From: Variovorax paradoxus
Lineage (GTDB): Bacteria > Pseudomonadota > Gammaproteobacteria > Burkholderiales > Burkholderiaceae_C
Direction: 5' to 3'
Assembly: GCF_009498455.1 (NCBI RefSeq)
Contig: NZ_CP045644.1
Coordinates: forward strand, 5,645,001-5,709,000
Length of the DNA stretch: 64,000 nt
The translations under genes were made by a program, and so were the position numbers. Each line of letters opens with the position of its first letter. The stretch's first letter is position 1. The notes under the pieces were generated by a model. The model saw nothing but the letters and a program-made list of their open reading frames with translations. It did not search any database and was not told the DNA's origin. This document shows, piece after piece, positions 47,117 through 55,806 of the stretch.

Positions 47117-48142
47117 TCAGTGGGCGAGCAACGCCTTGCCTGCCCCGGCCAGCTCTCGCTGCAAGGCAAAGGCACGCGGCGTACAGCCGTACTTCTTGCG
47201 GAAGACGAGGCCGAAGTAGGCCGGGTCGGCAAAGCCGCAGTCGTAGGCGACCTGGGCGACGAACTTGCGCGCGCCTTCGGGGCTGCGCAGCATCCGGGCC
47301 GCGGCGTCCAGGCGGTCGCCCTGCAGGGTTTCCAGGAAGGTCATGCCGCGGCCGGCCTTGGCAAACACCTTGTGCACATAGCGCACCGACACGTTGAAGC
47401 TGGCGGCCAGCTTCTGCGCGTCGATCCCGGTGTCGGCATGGTGGTCGCGAATCCAGCGCCGCATGCGGGCGTGCAGGTCACCATCGCGCGGCGATACGCG
47501 CTCGCCCAGCGCGCCCGGCCGCGCTGCCAGTCCGTTCTGTTCCAGCGCGAACGACAGCATCGACATCAGGTGCTCGCCGAGCAGCTGACGCTCGGCCGGA
47601 CTCCGGATGCTGCACAGGTGTTCGACGTTCAGCGCGCGCAGGTAGCCCGACAGCATCCCGGCCCAGCCCTTGCCGGCCGCCAGCCGCAGATCGGTGGACT
47701 GGTCCGCATGGGGCAGCCAGCGGTTCACCACCGCTTCCGGCAGTCCGAGCGTCCACGAATTGGTGACCTCGGTCGAGCGCAGGCGCAGCGGTTGCCACGA
47801 GTCGATCAGCACCATGTCCCCGGTGCCGAGCTCGACGCGCCCGCGCTGCTCGCTGATGGCCAGGCCGCCTTCGAGCTTGATCAGCAGGTGATAGGGGTAC
47901 ACCTCGGCCCCGAGCATCTGGCTCGGCCCGGTGCGCGCGATGCTCGCGCCGCTGCCATGCACCCGCATGAAAGCCAGCCCGGCCGTGTCGACGATGGTGA
48001 GTTCCTGCTGGAAGTCGGTGCGATGGGTGCTGTCCAGCGACCCCACATGCGGACCGATTTCATCGGCCCAGAAGGCGAACCCGTCCTTGCGCGACACCAT
48101 GCCGGTGTGAACGCGCTGGACGCGACTGTCGGTCTCGGACAT
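47117..48142 (-). CDS. AraC-family transcriptional regulator
   Basis: 341 residues from MSETDSRV at 48142. The N-terminal part (about 50-210) resembles the AraC-binding-like domain of regulators such as FeaR-type proteins. The C-terminal pair of helix-turn-helix motifs is clear (IDAQKLAASFNVSVRYVHKV and VAQVAYDCGFADPAYFGLVF), followed by RKKYGCTPRAF. The frame is open to 48511, but residues upstream of 48142 are not family-like. Divergent from the GGDEF-like gene across 395 bases. Target unknown. Confidence 0.88.
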   Translation of the reverse strand: MSETDSRVQRVHTGMVSRKDGFAFWADEIGPHVGSLDSTHRTDFQQELTIVDTAGLAFMRVHGSGASIARTGPSQMLGAEVYPYHLLIKLEGGLAISEQRGRVELGTGDMVLIDSWQPLRLRSTEVTNSWTLGLPEAVVNRWLPHADQSTDLRLAAGKGWAGMLSGYLRALNVEHLCSIRSPAERQLLGEHLMSMLSFALEQNGLAARPGALGERVSPRDGDLHARMRRWIRDHHADTGIDAQKLAASFNVSVRYVHKVFAKAGRGMTFLETLQGDRLDAAARMLRSPEGARKFVAQVAYDCGFADPAYFGLVFRKKYGCTPRAFALQRELAGAGKALLAH

Positions 48143-48537
48143 GCGGCTCGCCTTCCTCCATGCAGCCCGGCGCAACGCCAGAAGCCGCGGGTCACGAACG
48201 GGGACTCCCAGATTTTTTTTCCTGACAGGTCCGCGTGGACCTCGGATAATTTTTACAAACGATAACAGAGATAACAGCCCGGGTGTTCGGGGGGATGGAG
48301 CGGCGCACCAACCGGCGCAAGCTGCTGACGCACCACGCTCTCGGGCCGCGCCAAGGGCCGAATCGGCGCATCGATCCGGGCCCGTTTCCCCCTTCGGCCG
48401 AGGCGTCTGCCGGGCAATTGCATCTGAATGTGAATCACGACACATCCGTGCCGCGAAAGCGAATGTCAAAGAAGGGCGCGATTCGTAGCATTCATTCGAA
48501 TCGAACGTCAACCGGAACTTTCTCTACTGGGGATGAA
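48143..48537. other. Long divergent intergenic region
   Basis: 395 bases between the AraC start and the GGDEF-like gene. It holds a T8 run (48213-48220), a promoter-like sequence (48222-48250) and a direct repeat GATAACAGA-GATAACAG (48261-48277). The frame of the downstream gene is open back to 48283, so an N-terminal extension is possible but has no recognisable similarity. Confidence 0.55.
48222..48250 (+). promoter_or_regulatory. Sigma-70-like promoter with a dyad in the spacer
   Basis: CTGACA, 17 bases, GATAAT. The spacer contains GGTCC-GCGT-GGACC, a 5+4+5 dyad that could be an operator. Transcription would start near 48257 and give a leader of roughly 280 bases if the CDS starts at 48538. 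Confidence 0.5.
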
Positions 48538-49197
48538 ATGGCTGCTCTGTATTTCACGGAAATCGAACCTTTCGGCGCACGATGGCGCGCGGCGCTGGCG
48601 TCCTGCCTGCCGGGCCCGCGCCGCGATGCCGACGTGGTGCGGTCTTCTTCTCCCCTGCCGCCGACGGACCGGGTGTGTGCGCTGGTCTTCATCGCCAACC
48701 TCGCGCAACTGGCCGACACCGACGGCCCCGAGGTGGCGGCGGGCGTGAGCCGCGAGATCCGTCGCCGGCTCTTCGCGGCCTTTCCGCCATCGGGCGACAC
48801 CGACCTGAGCTGCCTGCGCGACGACTGCTTTCTGCTGCGCACCCGCCACGCACAGCTCGACGACCTGCTGGCAGCCCTCGGTCGCGAGCCGATCTTCGTG
48901 AAGGGCATCGCCGCGCAGCCGCAGCTGCACGCCGACTGGATCGCGCTGCGCGACAGCGGGCCGATGAGCCCGGCCGAGATCGAACTGGCGCTGTGGGCCG
49001 CCCAACCGCATCCCGCGCCCGCGCCCACGGCCAGGGCGCGGCCTGCGAGCGACGTCGTGGTGGATGACATCGAGCACGTCTACGACCTGCGCATCGCGCG
49101 GCAGGGAGATGCCCTGTGGCTGCGCGAGCGATGTCTGCGAGGCGCCGAGGAACGCGCCCGGATCGACACGCTGTTCGCGCAACTCCAGCCCGGCTGA
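48538..49197 (+). CDS. GGDEF-like protein lacking the catalytic motif (tentative)
   Basis: 219 residues, no signal peptide. Residues about 55-110 (VCALVFIANLAQLADTDG, then VSREIRRRLFAAF and CLRDDCFLLR) follow the strand-helix pattern of diguanylate cyclase GGDEF domains, with LRDDCF in the place of RLGGDEF. If so the enzyme activity is lost and it may serve as a binding or scaffold protein. The assignment is by pattern only. Start ATG 48538 has a GGGGA site six bases upstream. Confidence 0.6.
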   Translation: MAALYFTEIEPFGARWRAALASCLPGPRRDADVVRSSSPLPPTDRVCALVFIANLAQLADTDGPEVAAGVSREIRRRLFAAFPPSGDTDLSCLRDDCFLLRTRHAQLDDLLAALGREPIFVKGIAAQPQLHADWIALRDSGPMSPAEIELALWAAQPHPAPAPTARARPASDVVVDDIEHVYDLRIARQGDALWLRERCLRGAEERARIDTLFAQLQPG

Positions 49198-49355
49198 CAT
49201 GGCGTCGTTGCCTGCAACCTGTCGCAGCCCGGTCCGGCGAAGGGGCGCTCGATGGCGAGCTGCCCCGGGGACGCCGCACCGTCCTGCGCCTTGACCGCCG
49301 CCCGTGGATTCGCGCATGCGCATGAACCGCCGCCGGTCTCGCAACCGCCCTGGCC

Positions 49356-50066
49356 ATGTATCTCCATCCCCTGATCGCCAGCGTGCCGCCCGACGAGCGC
49401 GCCGCCCTGATTCGCAGCAGCGCGCTGCATTCGTACCGGCGCAACGAGATCGTGCTGCAGTCCGACACGCACACCGACCGCATCTACTGCGTGGCCACGG
49501 GCCTGCTGCGCGCGGTCGACCGCGACGTGACAACCGACTTCATCCGCCGCGGCGATTTCTTCCTCGGCCCCTCGCTCGGCGAGAACAGCTACCAGGCCAC
49601 CTCGACGCTCGTGGCCGCCCTGCCCTCGTCGGTCTACCACCTGCCCGTGGCCGCCGTGCGCCGGCTGTGCGCGCTGTACCCCGAGGTGACCATGGGCCTG
49701 CTGGAGATCGCGATGAAGCGCGTTGCCATGGTGCGCGGCCAGCTGCGGCGCATCTCGTCGCTGTCGTCCGAAAGCCTCGTGAGCCGCGTGCTGCACGAGC
49801 TCACGCAACTGGCGCCCGCGGCCACCGGCGGCTACGACAAGCGCATCACGCAGGCGGTGATCGCGTCGTACTCGGGGCTGTCGCGCGAGGTCGTCAACAA
49901 GACGATGCGCGACATGGAAAGCCGCGGGCTGGTGCGCCGCGACGACCAGGGCGTGCACGTGCCGCCGACCTTCGCCTCGACCGATTTCGGCAGCCTGCCG
50001 CCCGAAGCGCGCGCGCTGTCCGACGAGCTGTGCGCTTGGGACGGCGACAGCCCCCCAATGCCATGA
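49356..50066 (+). CDS. Crp/Fnr-family transcriptional regulator
   Basis: 236 residues. An N-terminal cyclic-nucleotide-binding-type beta-roll (about 20-115, YRRNEIVLQSDTHTDRIYCV) leads through a long helix to a winged helix with recognition segment ITQAVIASYSGLSREVVNKT (164-183). The cyclic-nucleotide pocket residues are not well conserved and there are no Fnr-type N-terminal cysteines, so the signal is unknown. Preceded by 158 bases with no clear site. Confidence 0.9.
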   Translation: MYLHPLIASVPPDERAALIRSSALHSYRRNEIVLQSDTHTDRIYCVATGLLRAVDRDVTTDFIRRGDFFLGPSLGENSYQATSTLVAALPSSVYHLPVAAVRRLCALYPEVTMGLLEIAMKRVAMVRGQLRRISSLSSESLVSRVLHELTQLAPAATGGYDKRITQAVIASYSGLSREVVNKTMRDMESRGLVRRDDQGVHVPPTFASTDFGSLPPEARALSDELCAWDGDSPPMP

Positions 50067-50143
50067 CACGCCACGTTCATCGCGCCCGTGGGGCGCGCCG
50101 GCTTCCTGCAAACTCGCCGTAGAAAAGAAGTACCGAAGCCACG

Positions 50144-50866
50144 ATGCCCAAAGGAATTCCGAACCCCGCCGACATGTACGGCATCTCGCCGCGCCCCTGG
50201 GGCTTCGAGGTGTCGCTCATGCGAAACGGCGTGCGCTACGCGCGCCTCTTCGGCCACGCCAGCTACGGCGGTCCCCAGCAGGCGCTGCGATGCGCACAGG
50301 CCTGGCGCGACACCATCGTGAAGGAGCACCCGCCCATCGCACGCAAGGAACGCGCGCAGACCCTGCGCAGCAACAACAAGACGGGCGAGCCCGGCGTCTC
50401 CCCGCGGCTTTCCGCACAAGGCAAGCCCGTGGCCTGGCTGGCCAAGACCTACCTCGGCCACGAAGAGATCCTGCGCGCCGAATTCGAACTCACCGACTGG
50501 GGCCACGCCGCCCGTGCGCAAGCCGTCGGCGAACGGCAACGCCAGCTTGGCCGCATGGTCGGCCTCGCGCGGGTGCATCCCGCCGAGGAAGCCATCCGCC
50601 AACGCCCACCGCCCGGCGACGAAACGGCGCTGCCGCGCAAGCGCTCGAAATCGGAGATCGTTCGGCGCAACAACACGAGCGGTGTCAGCGGCGTGCAATT
50701 CAAGACACCGCGCCCCGGCCATCCCGGGTACTGGGTGGCGATCACCTACACGGCGGGCAAAGGCAGCGTGAGCAAGTCGTTCTCGGTGCGCACGCTGGGC
50801 CACGACGTGGCGCGCGAAATGGCGATCGCCGAGCGCCAAAAACAATTGCGCGCCAAGAGCTCCTGA
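50144..50866 (+). CDS. Protein with three AP2-like DNA-binding repeats
   Basis: 240 residues. Three segments share the AP2/ERF-like pattern of a short three-stranded sheet followed by a helix: about 12-60 (GISPRPWGFEVSLMRNG), 77-138 (NNKTGEPGVSPR then WLAKTYLG and HAARAQAVGERQRQL) and 175-236 (RNNTSGVSGVQF then YWVAITY and VAREMAIAERQKQL). Bacterial AP2 domains normally accompany HNH homing nucleases; here no nuclease domain is present. Likely DNA-binding, function unknown. It starts 78 bases after the crp-like gene. Confidence 0.75.
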   Translation: MPKGIPNPADMYGISPRPWGFEVSLMRNGVRYARLFGHASYGGPQQALRCAQAWRDTIVKEHPPIARKERAQTLRSNNKTGEPGVSPRLSAQGKPVAWLAKTYLGHEEILRAEFELTDWGHAARAQAVGERQRQLGRMVGLARVHPAEEAIRQRPPPGDETALPRKRSKSEIVRRNNTSGVSGVQFKTPRPGHPGYWVAITYTAGKGSVSKSFSVRTLGHDVAREMAIAERQKQLRAKSS

Positions 50867-50879
50867 GTTGCCGCGGACC

Positions 50880-51146
50880 TCAGCGCTCGGACTGCCCACT
50901 CCTGCGCGCGATGACCGCGTCGCGCACCGCGCGCTTCGACGCCAGCTGCGCCTTGCCGCAACGGCTGCAGCGATAGAAGCGCAGGCTCGGAAACAACTTC
51001 ATCCACGGCCGCCGATGGATGCGCTCCAGGCGAGCCAGTCCGCACCGGCAGCGCACGAACGGGTTGCCGAAAGCAAAGCCCAGCGCCGAAGCGCGGCCGT
51101 GGTGTGTGATTGCGTACCCAGGAGCGTCGGTGTGCATGGGGGTCAT
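50880..51146 (-). CDS. Small zinc-ribbon-like protein
   Basis: 88 residues from MTPMHTDA. Cysteine pairs RCRC (near residue 30) and YRCSRCGK (near 57) fit a zinc ribbon with about 27 residues between. The basic tail (SKRAVRDAVIARR) could bind nucleic acid. Coding support is moderate: the frame extends to 51260 without similarity and the start is uncertain (51137 also possible). Convergent with the AP2-like gene. Confidence 0.5.
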   Translation of the reverse strand: MTPMHTDAPGYAITHHGRASALGFAFGNPFVRCRCGLARLERIHRRPWMKLFPSLRFYRCSRCGKAQLASKRAVRDAVIARRSGQSER

Positions 51147-51231
51147 CGTGCCGGCACGAAGGCACGCCGCGCGCCCGACTGTGATCCCCGTCACTTGCCG
51201 CCGCAACAAAGCGGCGTGCGGTGATCCGCGC

Positions 51232-51855
51232 CTAGGCGGCAGCAAGCTCCTGCGGCTCACCCAGCGACAGCATCAACCGGTTGGCCCAGTTGAAGAACGC
51301 CGCGCCATGCACGACATCGGCAATCGCCAGATCGTCCAGCCCCTGCGCGCGCAGTGCGTCGACGTGCGCGGGCCCGAAGGTCGATGGCGTGGCCGACAGC
51401 GCGACCGACGCTTCGACGATCGCATTCCAGCGCGCACCCAGATCGGCCTGCACGCCCTCGTCGAGCAGCCGCTGCACATCGTCCGTGCGCTGCGAGAAGT
51501 GCGAGGCAAAGCGCGCATGCACCGACGCGCAGTAGATGCAGCCGTTGAAGCGCGACGCGGCAGCGGCCGACAGCTCGCGCTCGGCGCGCGGCAGGCCGGC
51601 CTCGGGGTTGTAGAAGATGTCCTTGTCGGTGCGTGTGCGCGCGCCGAGGATGTCGGGGTCGCGTGCCAGCAATCGGAAGTACGGCGACCTGGCGCGCGAC
51701 GCATCGACGAGGCCTGCGAAGTGGCGCTCGGTCAGTTCGTCCTCTCTCAGCGGCTCTAGCCAGGGCCGCCATTCGAGCTGCGCCTGCGTGAAGGTGCGCG
51801 GGTGCGTGTTGCCGGGATGGTTCAGGGTCGATTCAGTGCTCATGGGGGCGCTCAT
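51232..51855 (-). CDS. Alkylhydroperoxidase-domain protein (Avi_7169-like)
   Basis: 207 residues with the carboxymuconolactone decarboxylase/AhpD fold. The redox or catalytic centre is FNGCIYCASVHARF, with Cys-x2-Cys and the following His, as in AhpD. The C-terminus (IADVVHGAAFFNWANRLM) is typical. The start ATG 51855 overlaps the upstream CMD gene by ATGA. Family members occur with the two genes upstream; the pathway is unknown. Confidence 0.85.
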   Translation of the reverse strand: MSAPMSTESTLNHPGNTHPRTFTQAQLEWRPWLEPLREDELTERHFAGLVDASRARSPYFRLLARDPDILGARTRTDKDIFYNPEAGLPRAERELSAAAASRFNGCIYCASVHARFASHFSQRTDDVQRLLDEGVQADLGARWNAIVEASVALSATPSTFGPAHVDALRAQGLDDLAIADVVHGAAFFNWANRLMLSLGEPQELAAA

Positions 51856-52475
51856 GCGGAAGTGGTGACCAGCGCGCGCAGGCCGATGACGACGCGGATC
51901 TGGAACGCGAGGAACGCCACCAGCTGCGACAAGGTGACGATCTCGGTGGTGCGCCATCCCGCATCGAGCAGCGCCTGCAGTGCCGCCGGGCTGGCATCGC
52001 GCGGATGGAAGACGAGCAGGTGCGCATGCGCCAGGCCTGCCGAGAGCCGCTCACCGAACACGGCGCGGTGCGCGTCGTCGACAGCGTAGACCGGGCCGAC
52101 GTCGTCTTCCACGCTGAGCGGACCTTCCGGATAGCGGCCATACGGCCCTTGCGCGGCGCCGCGTGCGACTTCGGTTTCGATGGCCTGCGCCACGCCCTTC
52201 CCCGCCAAGGTCTCGCGATAGAAGCGCGCCACGTCAGGCTGCCTGTGCAAGCCGGCGACGAAGGCCGCGACGGCGAAACGGTCCGCGATCTCGAAGTGCC
52301 CGGCCACGGAGTCGGTCGGCGCGAACAGCGCGAGATAACTCTGTTGCGCCTGCGTGCGCGCTTGCTCGCGCTGCGCGCGCAGTTGGTCGAGCGCACTGCC
52401 GGGCGCAATGCCCACCAGCTGGTCGATCACGTCGACGGGCTGGAGAACGGGAGGAGAAGAGACAACAGCATTCAT
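51852..52475 (-). CDS. CMD-domain protein (Avi_7170-like)
   Basis: 207 residues from MNAVVSSPP. Carboxymuconolactone decarboxylase-like helical protein (DRFAVAAFVAGLHRQPDVARFY; TTEIVTLSQLVAFLAFQIRV), without the Cys-x2-Cys centre of its neighbour. The start at 52475 is ten bases after the luciferase-like gene. Its stop overlaps the AhpD-like start. Appears to be a structural or non-redox partner. Confidence 0.83.
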   Translation of the reverse strand: MNAVVSSPPVLQPVDVIDQLVGIAPGSALDQLRAQREQARTQAQQSYLALFAPTDSVAGHFEIADRFAVAAFVAGLHRQPDVARFYRETLAGKGVAQAIETEVARGAAQGPYGRYPEGPLSVEDDVGPVYAVDDAHRAVFGERLSAGLAHAHLLVFHPRDASPAALQALLDAGWRTTEIVTLSQLVAFLAFQIRVVIGLRALVTTSA

Positions 52476-52485
52476 GAGAAGCAGC

Positions 52486-53556
52486 CTAGAGAAGCGCAAG
52501 CGATTGAAGGTCCGGCACGCCCGCATCGCGCGTCCAGCCCAGGGCGGGCGCAACGACGGTGGCGGTCAGTTCGATGGAACGCAGGATGGCCGCATGCGGC
52601 GGGTCGACCGAATGCACCTGGCACACGAGGTCGGTCACGCGCGCGAGCGTGCGGTCGGCGTGCAGCGAGGCGATGACGTCGTCGGGCGCGCCGACATGCA
52701 CGTCGTACGCGGCAATCAGTTCGTCGAGTGGCGCGTCGGCGCGGACGCGGTCAGCAAGGCCAACCTGCCCTGTGGCAGCGGCTTGCACCACCGCGCGGCG
52801 CAACCCGATCTCGGCGAGGCGCAGCGCCTCCTTGCGGGTGTCCGCCACGAAGACGCTGCGCGAGCCCACGATGCGCGGCGTGCGGCCCAGCGGCAGCGCG
52901 GCGAGGTAGGCGTCGACGATCGGGTCCTGCAGTTCGGCCAGCGATGCATGGGGCGCCTGCGCAGCGCGCGGTTGCGTGCGCGAGAGCATCAGCCCGTCGC
53001 CGGCTGTGCCCGCGCGCGTACCGCCGCTCACCGAGAACGTGGCCTGCCAGAGCCGCCCGAGCAGTTGCGCGCCCGCCGGATACAGCGTGTCGCCGCCGGG
53101 CAGCGGCCGGCCGGCCCAGGCATCGCGCACCGTGGCGAGTTGTCGCTCGAACAGCGCCGCGCGGTCGTCGCTGTCCAGCCCGAAGGCCGCGAAAGACGCC
53201 GGCGTGCCGCCCGTGCCGACGCCCACTTCGAGCCGGCCGCCCGAGAGCAGGTCGAGCACGATCGCGTCTTCGGCGGTGCGCACGGCGTTCTCCAGCGGCA
53301 GTGTGACGATGCCCGTGCCCAGGCGGATGCGCCGCGTGCGCGAGGCCACGTGGGCGAGGAACACGAAGGGCGACGGCAGGCCGCCCTCGTGTTCATGGAA
53401 ATGATGCTGCGCCACCCATGCCGAATCGAAGCCGAAGGCCTCGGCGTGGGCGATCTGCGCGGCAACGAGGCGGTAGCGCTCGGCGGCGGGGGCATCGTCG
53501 AGCAACCGGCTGAAAAAGCCGAGCCGCTTGCGCGGGGAAGTGAAGGTACCGGGCAT
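52486..53556 (-). CDS. FMN-dependent luciferase-like monooxygenase (KPN_01858-like)
   Basis: 356-residue TIM-barrel flavin monooxygenase. Family features are FGFDSAWVAQHHFHEHEGG near residue 45, RIRLGTGIVTLPLENAVR and the phosphate-binding loop LDLLSGGRLEVGVGTGG. First gene of a three-gene minus-strand operon with two CMD-fold proteins, a trio found together in other bacteria. The substrate is unknown; no reductase or transporter is next to it. Confidence 0.87.
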   Translation of the reverse strand: MPGTFTSPRKRLGFFSRLLDDAPAAERYRLVAAQIAHAEAFGFDSAWVAQHHFHEHEGGLPSPFVFLAHVASRTRRIRLGTGIVTLPLENAVRTAEDAIVLDLLSGGRLEVGVGTGGTPASFAAFGLDSDDRAALFERQLATVRDAWAGRPLPGGDTLYPAGAQLLGRLWQATFSVSGGTRAGTAGDGLMLSRTQPRAAQAPHASLAELQDPIVDAYLAALPLGRTPRIVGSRSVFVADTRKEALRLAEIGLRRAVVQAAATGQVGLADRVRADAPLDELIAAYDVHVGAPDDVIASLHADRTLARVTDLVCQVHSVDPPHAAILRSIELTATVVAPALGWTRDAGVPDLQSLALL

Positions 53557-53660
53557 CCGAAGGCCTGCGTGATCGAGAGCCTTCGAGTGTTGCGCCGCAA
53601 GCCGGTCGAATGGAAATCCGGTTTTCGCGCTTGCTTATGCGCTTTGCGCGCATCGCGCGT

Positions 53661-54230
53661 TCAATGCGGCACCGCGGGCGATCGCCGTGCGAGGCGCCGC
53701 AACCAGCCGACGCCCGCACCGACGCCCACGGCCATCAGCCCGGTGGTGGCGAGCATCGCTGCCGTGTGCAGCGCAACAGCCGCAAACGCCAGCAGCAGCG
53801 AGCCATTCATCGCACCCGTCGATGCATCGCCCATGCACAACGGGATCAGCGCCGGCACGAGCATCAGGCCGGCGCCATGTGCGGTGGACATCATGAAAGA
53901 CCACAGCGCCAGCCCCGCATGCCCCGCCGGCGCACGCGCCATGGCAGGCAGTCGGCCCGACAGGTGAACGAGCGCGACCACCGCGAACAACCCACCGGCG
54001 AGCCACTGCAGCAGGCCCCGGTCCATCGACAGGCCGAGAGCCACCGCGACGACCACCAGCGCGACCGAAGCCACATGCCCGACCGCGATCGGCCACAGGG
54101 CCCGCAGCGCCTGCGCCTTGTCGTGCGCGCGCAGGCCCCACGCGGCGGCGAACATCCAGCCGGTGGTGGGGTTCAGGCCGTGCAGGACGCCCATTCCCGC
54201 CACCACCAGCCAGGGCCAGAGGCTTGCCAT
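53661..54230 (-). CDS. Integral membrane protein, six helices
   Basis: 189 residues with about six hydrophobic helices. Early GMGVLHGLNPTTGWMFAAAWG and later MMSTAHGAGLMLVPALIP contain His-Gly motifs like those of small metal-ion or sulfite exporters (UreH/NicO-like). Function unassigned; the histidines suggest metal transport as one option. It stands between the luciferase-like operon and the DUF899 gene on the same strand. Confidence 0.78.
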   Translation of the reverse strand: MASLWPWLVVAGMGVLHGLNPTTGWMFAAAWGLRAHDKAQALRALWPIAVGHVASVALVVVAVALGLSMDRGLLQWLAGGLFAVVALVHLSGRLPAMARAPAGHAGLALWSFMMSTAHGAGLMLVPALIPLCMGDASTGAMNGSLLLAFAAVALHTAAMLATTGLMAVGVGAGVGWLRRLARRSPAVPH

Positions 54231-54265
54231 GATGCTGACCGTTCAACACGCCAGGTCGCGCGCTT

Positions 54266-55024
54266 TTACGACTTCGCGTGACAGCAGCCACCGGCGCTAG
54301 CAGCAGGCGCGGGTTCGTAGCGATCGTGGTGACGGAGCCACTCCATCGTGTAGGACGCGTTGTGCTCGTCGCGGCCCTTGGGCACGAGGTCGAGCATGTT
54401 GTAAGTGCCCATCATCACTTCCACGCCGCGACCGTAGGTCGAGTAGGTGTGGAACACGTCGCCGGCGTCGTCCTTGAAGAACACGCTGACGCCGGGTGCT
54501 TCTTCGCTCGGGAACGGCTGCTTCACGTAGTTGTAGGCGACCGCGCCGCTGGCCATTTCGTCGGCCGTGAAGCTCACGCCGAAGTCGTGGTTGAAGTCGT
54601 TGTCGTGCGACGAGACCCAGGTGAACTCCCAGCCCATGCGCCGGCGGAAGGCCTCGATGCGGGCCAGCGGCGCGCGCGAGACGGCCAGCAGCGTGACGTC
54701 GCGGTGTGCGAGGTGCACGCGCATGCCATCGGAATGGTCGGCCATGAACGAGCAGCTCTTGCAGCCCTGCTCCCAGTCGGGGCCGAACATGAAGTGCTGC
54801 ACCAGCAACTGGCGGCGGCCCTCGAACAGGTCGGCGAGCGAACGGCGGCCTGTGGGGGTCTCGAAGATGTAGGCCTTCTCGACGCGCGTCCACGGCAGCG
54901 AACGGCGCTCCTCGGCGATGCGGTCGCGCAGCTGGGTCAGCTCCTTCTCGCGCGCCAGCAAGGCCTTGCGCGCGTCCATCCAGCGGTCGGGGGTCACGAC
55001 GGGGTGATTCACGGTGGTGTTCAT
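54266..55024 (-). CDS. DUF899 thioredoxin-like family protein
   Basis: 252 residues from MNTTVNHPVV. The thioredoxin-like core holds EQGCKSCSFMAD with a Cys-x2-Cys pair near residue 98, and the family block FGVSFTADEMASGAVAYNY. The tail ends GGCCHAKS. Cytosolic. Function is unknown; a disulfide or peroxide-related role is suggested by the fold only. It lies 34 bases after the beta-propeller gene. Confidence 0.88.
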   Translation of the reverse strand: MNTTVNHPVVTPDRWMDARKALLAREKELTQLRDRIAEERRSLPWTRVEKAYIFETPTGRRSLADLFEGRRQLLVQHFMFGPDWEQGCKSCSFMADHSDGMRVHLAHRDVTLLAVSRAPLARIEAFRRRMGWEFTWVSSHDNDFNHDFGVSFTADEMASGAVAYNYVKQPFPSEEAPGVSVFFKDDAGDVFHTYSTYGRGVEVMMGTYNMLDLVPKGRDEHNASYTMEWLRHHDRYEPAPAASAGGCCHAKS

Positions 55025-55058
55025 GGTGTGTGTGCTCCTTGGCTTGTGTGTCGTTCGT

Positions 55059-55760
55059 TCAGGCCGTGGCGGCCTTCGGGCGGCGCACCGCGCGGACCTT
55101 GCTGGCCCGGCCGTCGCCGGCATAGAAGAGCCCCGCGCCGTCGGACTCCAGGCCGCTCACGCCGACGCCGTTGGGCATTTCGAGCCGCGCGATCACGTCG
55201 CCATTCGCGGGGTCGATGCGGCGGATGTCGCTCTGGTCGCTTTCCCAGGTGCCGTGCCAGAGTTCGCCGTCGACCCAGGTCACGCCGGTGACGAAGCGGT
55301 TCGATTCGATGGTGCGGCGGATCGCACCGGTCGCCGGGTCGATCTGGTGGATCTTGCGGTCGCGGTACTCGCCCACCCAGAGGCTGCCCTCGGCCCAGGT
55401 GAGGCCCGAGTCGGAGCCGTTGCCGGGTGCGGGAATCGACGCCAGCACCTTGCCGGTGGTGGCATCGATCTTGTCGATGCGCGCCTCGACGATCTGATAG
55501 AAGCAGGTGCCGTCGAAGGCGGTGCCGGCATCGCAGGCGACGTCGATGCGGCGTGTCGCTTCGCCGCTAGCGGGGTCGAAAGCGACCAGCTGCCCGCCGG
55601 TGGCGGCCCACACCTGGTGGCCGTCGTGCGTCACGCCGTGGATGCGCTCCACGCCTTCGAACGGGCCGTATTCGCGCACGATCTCCGCGGCCTGCACCGC
55701 GCCTTCGAACCGGTCCTTGCCTGCTGCCTTCCTGCTCTGACTGTTGTTGCTGCTGCTCAT
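55059..55760 (-). CDS. Beta-propeller protein (YncE/Vgb-like repeats)
   Basis: 233 residues from MSSSNNSQSR, no signal peptide. Repeated blades of the form HQVWAATGGQLVAFDPASGE, GSLWVGEYRDRKIHQIDPAT and GELWHGTWESDQSDIRRIDPA show a small propeller. A GGAGCC site precedes the ATG. It follows the two-HTH regulator by 46 bases and precedes DUF899, so the three may be one unit. Ligand unknown. Confidence 0.82.
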   Translation of the reverse strand: MSSSNNSQSRKAAGKDRFEGAVQAAEIVREYGPFEGVERIHGVTHDGHQVWAATGGQLVAFDPASGEATRRIDVACDAGTAFDGTCFYQIVEARIDKIDATTGKVLASIPAPGNGSDSGLTWAEGSLWVGEYRDRKIHQIDPATGAIRRTIESNRFVTGVTWVDGELWHGTWESDQSDIRRIDPANGDVIARLEMPNGVGVSGLESDGAGLFYAGDGRASKVRAVRRPKAATA

Positions 55761-55806
55761 GGGGGGCTCCTGTAGGTGCGCCACGGGGCAGCGCATGAGC
55801 CCGACT

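Noticed and set aside
48283..48537. N-terminal extension of the GGDEF-like protein
   Set aside because: The frame is open, but the sequence has no recognisable similarity, and a good ribosome site lies before 48538. Kept only as a remote option.
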